A program made the translations under genes and the position numbers. Under the pieces are notes generated by a model. It made no database searches. It worked only from the letters and a program-made list of their open reading frames with translations, and had not been told where the DNA came from. A stretch of 64,000 nucleotides of DNA from NCBI GenBank assembly GCA_003116975.1, contig BGKB01000042.1:202385-266384 (forward strand), written 5' to 3'. Positions 61,395-64,000 of the stretch are shown here, one piece after another. The DNA comes from Aurantiochytrium sp. KH105 (Eukaryota > Sar > Bigyra > Thraustochytrida > Thraustochytriidae). Positions within the stretch are counted from its first letter, which is position 1. The number at the start of each line of letters is the position of its first letter.

Positions 61395-61728
61395 TACCGT
61401 CAGCTCGAAATTGATCATGTGCATTATGATCTCGAATCAAGAAATCTTGTTGCTCTCTCCGGGGTGTTTGGTTCGTACACATGTTAATGTAATCACTTTG
61501 GCAAACGCATAGTATTACGCAGGCAAATGCATGGCGCGGGCCGATTACCTCTCACCTTACTATCCGAGACGCTCGTCCTATTGAAAAAAGAAAGAAAATC
61601 AATCCTTTGCTCAAAGTTAGGGCATCGAGGTCATCCTATCTTATCAAGCCCTCTTCAGCTCCGAATTCGGCCGTGCAAAATGCCTACTGTAAACCAAAAT
61701 ATACTTTTAAAAAGTTTGATAACTCCTT
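61395..61728. other. Convergent 3' region
   Basis: 334 bp between the stops of the BTB (+) and longin-like (-) genes. No repeat or gene is recognised. Confidence 0.5.
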
Positions 61729-63259
61729 TTAGACACTTTGAGTCATTCGAATTTGCGTCACAACGTGGTCCGCTTCATCCTCAATATCTGCCGCCGTGCA
61801 CTCACTGCCGCAAAGCAAGTAGACCTCATAGCCATTCTCTTCCGATGCAAAGAATCGATACCCTGCTTTGCAAAGCTGTACCTGAGACACGGCCAGCAAT
61901 TGCATCTGGTCTCGCGCTCGCTGCATGAACCATTCGAAGGCACGGCCATATTGCAGCGTCGTCGCGTCGTCGCGCAGACTCGGCACGAGCGTACGACCTT
62001 CCTCAACACTGTGAAATGCAAGTGCGAGGGTCTGCATGCCCGACAGCTCGTCGAGCTGGGGCACCGTAGCTGCAATAGGGATTTGCAGCTGATTCATGCG
62101 CTCGCTGAGTCTATGATCAAATCTCTCTAATTTGGGCAGTGTGTCCACAAGAGAGCATTCGATGGTCTGCAATACGCAAAGCGTATGCCAGCGCATTCGG
62201 TAAACGACGAGATTTTTCCATTGGTTCTCGGAATACACGGGCGTAACACGGGTACGCTGGTATACAAGCGGCTGTAGTTGGAGCAGGTTCCAGAGTTGCG
62301 AGGTTTCTTCGAGGTCCAGGCGAGAATGAAGCACACTGCCTTCTACGAGCAGAACGCTCCCAAGTGTTGAATTGTCATTCTCGAGTAGAGCAAGGAGCTG
62401 ATCTACGTGTTCATGGGTTTGGCTGCTCATCGATACGAATGGGACTCCGCCAAGAAGGGAACGAGTCCTTTCGCGAAACGCAGCATCGTGCTTGCGAAGG
62501 TCCATTGTACTGCCTGTGTTTTCGCCATCCTTTACGTCTTCGCCGCTGTTGCCGCCATTGCTAGTGCTGCTACTGCTGCTGCTACTGCTGCTTTGAGTGC
62601 TGACGCCGCTGAGAAGAATCTTGTCGATCATGCTCTTGATGCCACCAAGTCGGAGGCTTGCGGGTTTCCACTTCTCAGGAGGCCCAAAGAGAAGTACGAA
62701 TATTTCGACAAGATCCTCGAGTTGACGAAGAATCGCAGTTTCTCCACTTGAGTGCGGTGCGTTGATTACAAAGACAAAGGCTTCGATCGGCTGAAAAACA
62801 AAGCGATCCTCTCCAAATGAAAAGGTTCCGCGAGACTGCTGTCTGTCGAGAATACTTTGGGCATTTCGGGCTCGTTTGCGGCCTCCAACGGTGCCTTCAA
62901 TCTGCCCCTTTGCACCAGCATCATGTAAGCGCTGTTGTTGTTGCTGCTGCTGCAGCTGCCATTGATGCGGACCGCTCAAATCTTGGCGTGCTGTTTGTGT
63001 GTTGTGTTCAAGGCGCTGCTCAACCACCCTCTTTACGCGATCTGCAAAGGAGTCTACTGCATTTTTAAAAGCTGCAAGGACACCTTCATCCACGCAGCCC
63101 TTTGTCCCAACAACGTCATGGTACCTGTGTACGCACAGAGAAAGCGTCAGACCTTGGCCGAGCCAAACGTAGCTCCTTCACTTACAAGCACGCTCCAGAG
63201 GCTGAGATCACCGTGAATGTGCGATACTGGCGCTGCGCGCCGTCATTTGGCCCTGCCAT
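61729..63259 (-). CDS. Two-exon longin-like protein (MON1/CCZ1/HPS1/FUZ-type candidate)
   Basis: The large frame has no ATG start near its 5' end. A GT-AG intron (63125-63185, 61 bp, donor GTAAGT) joins exon 1 (63186-63259, ATG 63259) to exon 2 (61729-63124) in phase 2, giving 489 aa. The joined N-terminus reads FTVISASGACLYHDVVG, the two strands that open a longin domain. It is followed by the helix VLAAFKNAVDSFADRVKRV, a Gln run, the second-longin-like IEAFVFVINAP with LEDLVEIFVLLFG, a Ser run, and a third alpha/beta stretch. Proteins with three longins act as Rab GEFs or in planar polarity and traffic. Assignment to a branch is tentative. The splice model is supported by frame and motif continuity. 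Confidence 0.65.
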
Positions 63260-64000
63260 GACCCATGCGGTACGGAGCGACGATTCACGCTCTGAAGGCC
63301 GGCCCGTCGGTCAAGACATGCTGAGACGAGTCTATCCCAGCCTGTCTTGATTTTTAACCTAAAAAGTGGCCCAACGGCTCCTTTAGGCGGCCCCCCACGA
63401 AAGCCTTCCACCACAGAGAACATCATGTCGTTTCGCTTCATTCCACTCTTCTTTGATAAGAATCGTTTGCGTCGGCAGAGCCTCTTGCGAGGGTCTTAAT
63501 AAATGAGAGCTCGTCCGATTGCAAGAGGATAGTCGAGCACCCCCTCCTATTTTTTTTTTTTAAACCGTCTTTTTATAAGAGCAGGAGCAAAAATATACGG
63601 AGATTTGACAGACCCGAAAATCCGCACTTGCGTTTCGCAGACCGCGGCGAGGACGCCTGGCTTCGGCTTGGCCTGGAGAGCGCGAATCTGGTCTTTTCGA
63701 GCCACGAAATTTCGTAGACGGAAAGTTATCGCGTTTGCGGGCCGCGTGGGGTGGTGGTAATAGGCGCTAATATGGGCAGAGAGTTCCCAGTCGTAATAGG
63801 GCAAAGGTAGACGCAAAAGCGCCAAATAAGGTACCAATGACTGTTGAAATTCCCAGCATCCTGAACAAGCTCCTGGTGTAGTGAGCGATGACGTCTTGTT
63901 CGAGGGACCGCTTTGGGGAGTACACTTGCTAAATGTGTTTTGTTGTGGCACATTTCTTGGTCCTCGTCGGCCTGGGCGTCATGCTTCAACGAGCGGTGCA
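63260..64000. other. Right-edge region, 0.74 kb
   Basis: 5' flank of the longin-like gene, then AT-rich sequence with a T run (about 63549-63561). A possible last exon on the minus strand is listed separately. Confidence 0.4.
63767..63928 (-). CDS. Possible C-terminal exon with a TM helix (partial gene)
   Basis: After a potential acceptor (CATTTAG before 63928) the minus strand reads 53 codons and TAG. The product has a basic start (VYSPKRSLEQDVIAHYTRS) and then one hydrophobic helix (ISTVIGTLFGAFASTFALL), ending in a short tail. It would be the last exon of a gene lying mostly beyond the window. No donor is visible before the edge. Two other minus frames are also open here, so the choice of frame rests only on the hydrophobic pattern. 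Confidence 0.28.
   Translation of the reverse strand, partial: QVYSPKRSLEQDVIAHYTRSLFRMLGISTVIGTLFGAFASTFALLRLGTLCPY

Overview
The window is nuclear DNA of a GC-rich, intron-poor eukaryote. The gene set fits a stramenopile, most likely a thraustochytrid (Labyrinthulomycetes): eIF3j, a eukaryotic-type HisRS, a YIPF Golgi protein, multi-repeat MYBs, a BTB/T1 protein and a FANCJ-class helicase, nearly all in single uninterrupted reading frames with many CAG/CTG-coded Gln and Ser runs. The taxonomic call is inference from gene style, not from a marker sequence. I saw no bacterial features, CRISPR or rRNA, and no tRNA that I can support. Many long frames begin at non-ATG codons because of GC content. 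I chose the first well-placed ATG and moved the starts given here accordingly. || Layout. 1-6.5 kb: 3' part of a large multi-exon gene (one LRR per exon) joining an acidic region, about 11 LRRs, a protein kinase and one or two TIR domains. 6.9-7.9 kb: PhyH-type dioxygenase. 8.6-12.7 kb: IQ-motif protein and nodulin-like MFS transporter, both minus. 13.7-16.4 kb: a second one-LRR-per-exon gene coding a secreted/type I membrane LRR protein. 16.7-18.6 kb: dual-specificity pseudophosphatase, minus. 20.3-22.8 kb: MAPKKK-like kinase, minus. 22.8-28.7 kb: almost 6 kb with no gene I can support. 28.7-29.75 kb: decayed ankyrin-SAM pseudogene. 29.9-32.3 kb: eIF3j and RibB, minus. 33.9-35.1 kb: YIPF protein, plus. 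35.4-40.8 kb: Rdx-like protein, multi-pass membrane protein and four-repeat MYB, all minus. 42-43 kb: satellite array of about 165-bp units. 43.5-47.8 kb: giant helicase with PDZ-like and SP-RING domains. 48.2-51.1 kb: HisRS and a four-TM protein, minus. 51.5-53.1 kb: unknown plus-strand protein. 53.2-56.1 kb: two adjacent EEP-fold nuclease genes, minus. 57.9-61.4 kb: polyQ MYB and BTB/T1 protein, plus. 61.7-63.3 kb: two-exon longin-like gene, minus. The right edge holds a possible last exon. || Two points stand out. (1) Introns are concentrated in the two unrelated LRR genes, where each LRR (84-bp units in one, 69-bp in the other) is one exon bounded by phase-2 introns. In the LRR-kinase-TIR gene, exon+intron units have recently been duplicated in tandem. 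This is a modular receptor whose repeat number can change without breaking the frame. (2) The 43.5-kb gene joins a SUMO-ligase-type SP-RING to an iron-sulphur Rad3/FANCJ-type helicase, an architecture I do not know from elsewhere. Pentanucleotide microsatellites also sit shortly upstream of many start codons and may be a shared promoter or 5'-UTR feature.
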